DNA of 64,000 nt from Fermentimonas sp. Lineage in GTDB: Bacteria > Bacteroidota > Bacteroidia > Bacteroidales > Dysgonomonadaceae. Positions 63,589 to 64,000 of the stretch are shown here, piece by piece (position 1 is the first letter of the stretch; every line of letters begins with the position of its first letter). The notes below the pieces were generated by a model. It worked only from the letters and a program-made list of their open reading frames with translations, was not told the DNA's origin and ran no database searches. The stretch lies in assembly GCA_015478775.1 (NCBI GenBank), contig JADMKP010000007.1, positions 558,001-622,000 of the forward strand. Reading direction: 5' to 3'. Made by a program: the position numbers and the translations under genes.

Positions 63589-64000
63589 CAAATTCAAAGA
63601 ATATACTTTTAGAGCTCTCTTCAGGAATCAGGTTCTTTAAAGCATTGTGTGCCTCAATCGGGAAATCTGTTGACAAGATATCACTTCCACTATTAATAAG
63701 TTCTCCATAAACATAATCACCCTTTACTTTTACGCTATTATCTATATTGCCCATTGTACCAAGGATAGTAAATACCCCAAGTTCGTGAAGAGCGTCATTA
63801 AACGAACTATCACGTGCAGAGGTACCAGTAAAAGCCACAATATTATCAAGATTTATATTACTTTTAAGTAATCTCTCAAGTTCATCGTGGTTTCTTACTG
63901 TTACAGATAAAAACAGCGTTGGATATTTTTTGTGGATATCCTTGGCTACATCTAAACTATATGTAATTAAAACAGCATAAGCCTCAGCACCTATATTGAT
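63578..64000 (-). CDS. Glycerophosphodiester phosphodiesterase family protein (5' part outside window)
   Basis: The C-terminal 140 residues of a GDPD TIM-barrel enzyme, open to the right edge. Visible landmarks are an opening at INIGAEAYAVLITYSLDVAK, the strand DNIVAFTGTSARDSSFN, and the terminal GELINSGSDILSTDFPIEAHN, in which LSTDFP is the usual last-strand motif. Family members hydrolyse glycerophosphodiesters to glycerol-3-phosphate and an alcohol. The catalytic His/Glu residues lie in the missing N-terminal part, so activity cannot be judged. Confidence 0.8.
   Translation of the reverse strand: MNIGAEAYAVLITYSLDVAKDIHKKYPTLFLSVTVRNHDELERLLKSNINLDNIVAFTGTSARDSSFNDALHELGVFTILGTMGNIDNSVKVKGDYVYGELINSGSDILSTDFPIEAHNALKNLIPEESSKSIFFEFDGN

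Overview
The window is chromosomal DNA from a member of the Bacteroidota, most likely order Bacteroidales. The evidence is its AT-rich, densely coding sequence, several -7 boxes of the Bacteroidetes form TAnnTTTG, and lineage-typical genes. These include a NigD-like lipoprotein, a PorV-type type IX secretion protein, an uppS-bamA-skp-skp cluster, a MoxR/Bat aerotolerance operon, a bifunctional DAHP synthase/chorismate mutase, and DUF4294, DUF6089, DUF2851 and DUF3108 proteins. A genus cannot be fixed from this alone. No rRNA, tRNA, CRISPR array, insertion sequence or phage gene was seen.

Layout. 1-3.3 kb: DUF4294 protein (cut by the left edge), SulP transporter, NigD-like lipoprotein. 3.4-6.6 kb, minus strand: prmC, recX, comF-like, pyrE and an SRPBCC protein. 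6.6-14.5 kb, plus strand: ribD, a DUF6242-like lipoprotein, then an envelope-biogenesis run (DUF6089 barrel, uppS, bamA, two Skp chaperones). 14.6-18.1 kb: a carbohydrate island with fused remnants of a SusD-like gene and a discoidin-like domain, then an intact lipoprotein joining GH105, GH43 and GH16 modules. 18.3-20.7 kb: a DUF2007-UspA protein, a small HTH protein and a PAP2 phosphatase. 20.7-29.2 kb: the Bat operon, in which BatD and BatE are fused. 29.3-34.2 kb: lipB and lipA (minus), then tgt, an LptF/LptG permease and a cyclophilin (plus). 34.2-38.3 kb, minus: the phenylalanine/tyrosine operon pheA, aminotransferase, DAHP synthase/chorismate mutase, tyrA. 38.5-45 kb: POT transporter, small membrane protein, dnaE, trxA. 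45-54 kb, minus: DUF2795, cobalamin adenosyltransferase, methyltransferase-like protein, ispF, porV, FAH hydrolase, rex, DUF3108, Ig-like lipoprotein, DUF2851. 54-56.3 kb: MATE exporter and gpmA. 56.4-64 kb, minus: a secreted nuclease-phosphatase fusion, a double-SGNH esterase, a small exported protein, an M3 peptidase, a YgjP-type metalloprotease and a GDPD protein cut by the right edge.

The most striking feature is the leader of the phe/tyr operon. An 18-codon leader peptide (MNNSVFASYFGFYFYFNR) has eight Phe/Tyr codons. An antiterminator arm begins one base after its stop codon, and a perfect 8-bp terminator with nine U follows, just ahead of pheA. This is the textbook arrangement of ribosome-mediated transcription attenuation, here controlling four genes that make Phe and Tyr. 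Other points of interest are the three-hydrolase fusion beside a decayed polysaccharide-utilization locus, a Tgt without its zinc-binding cysteines, a tandem-repeat Gly/Tyr tract in BamA, and two exported multi-hydrolase fusions in one operon.
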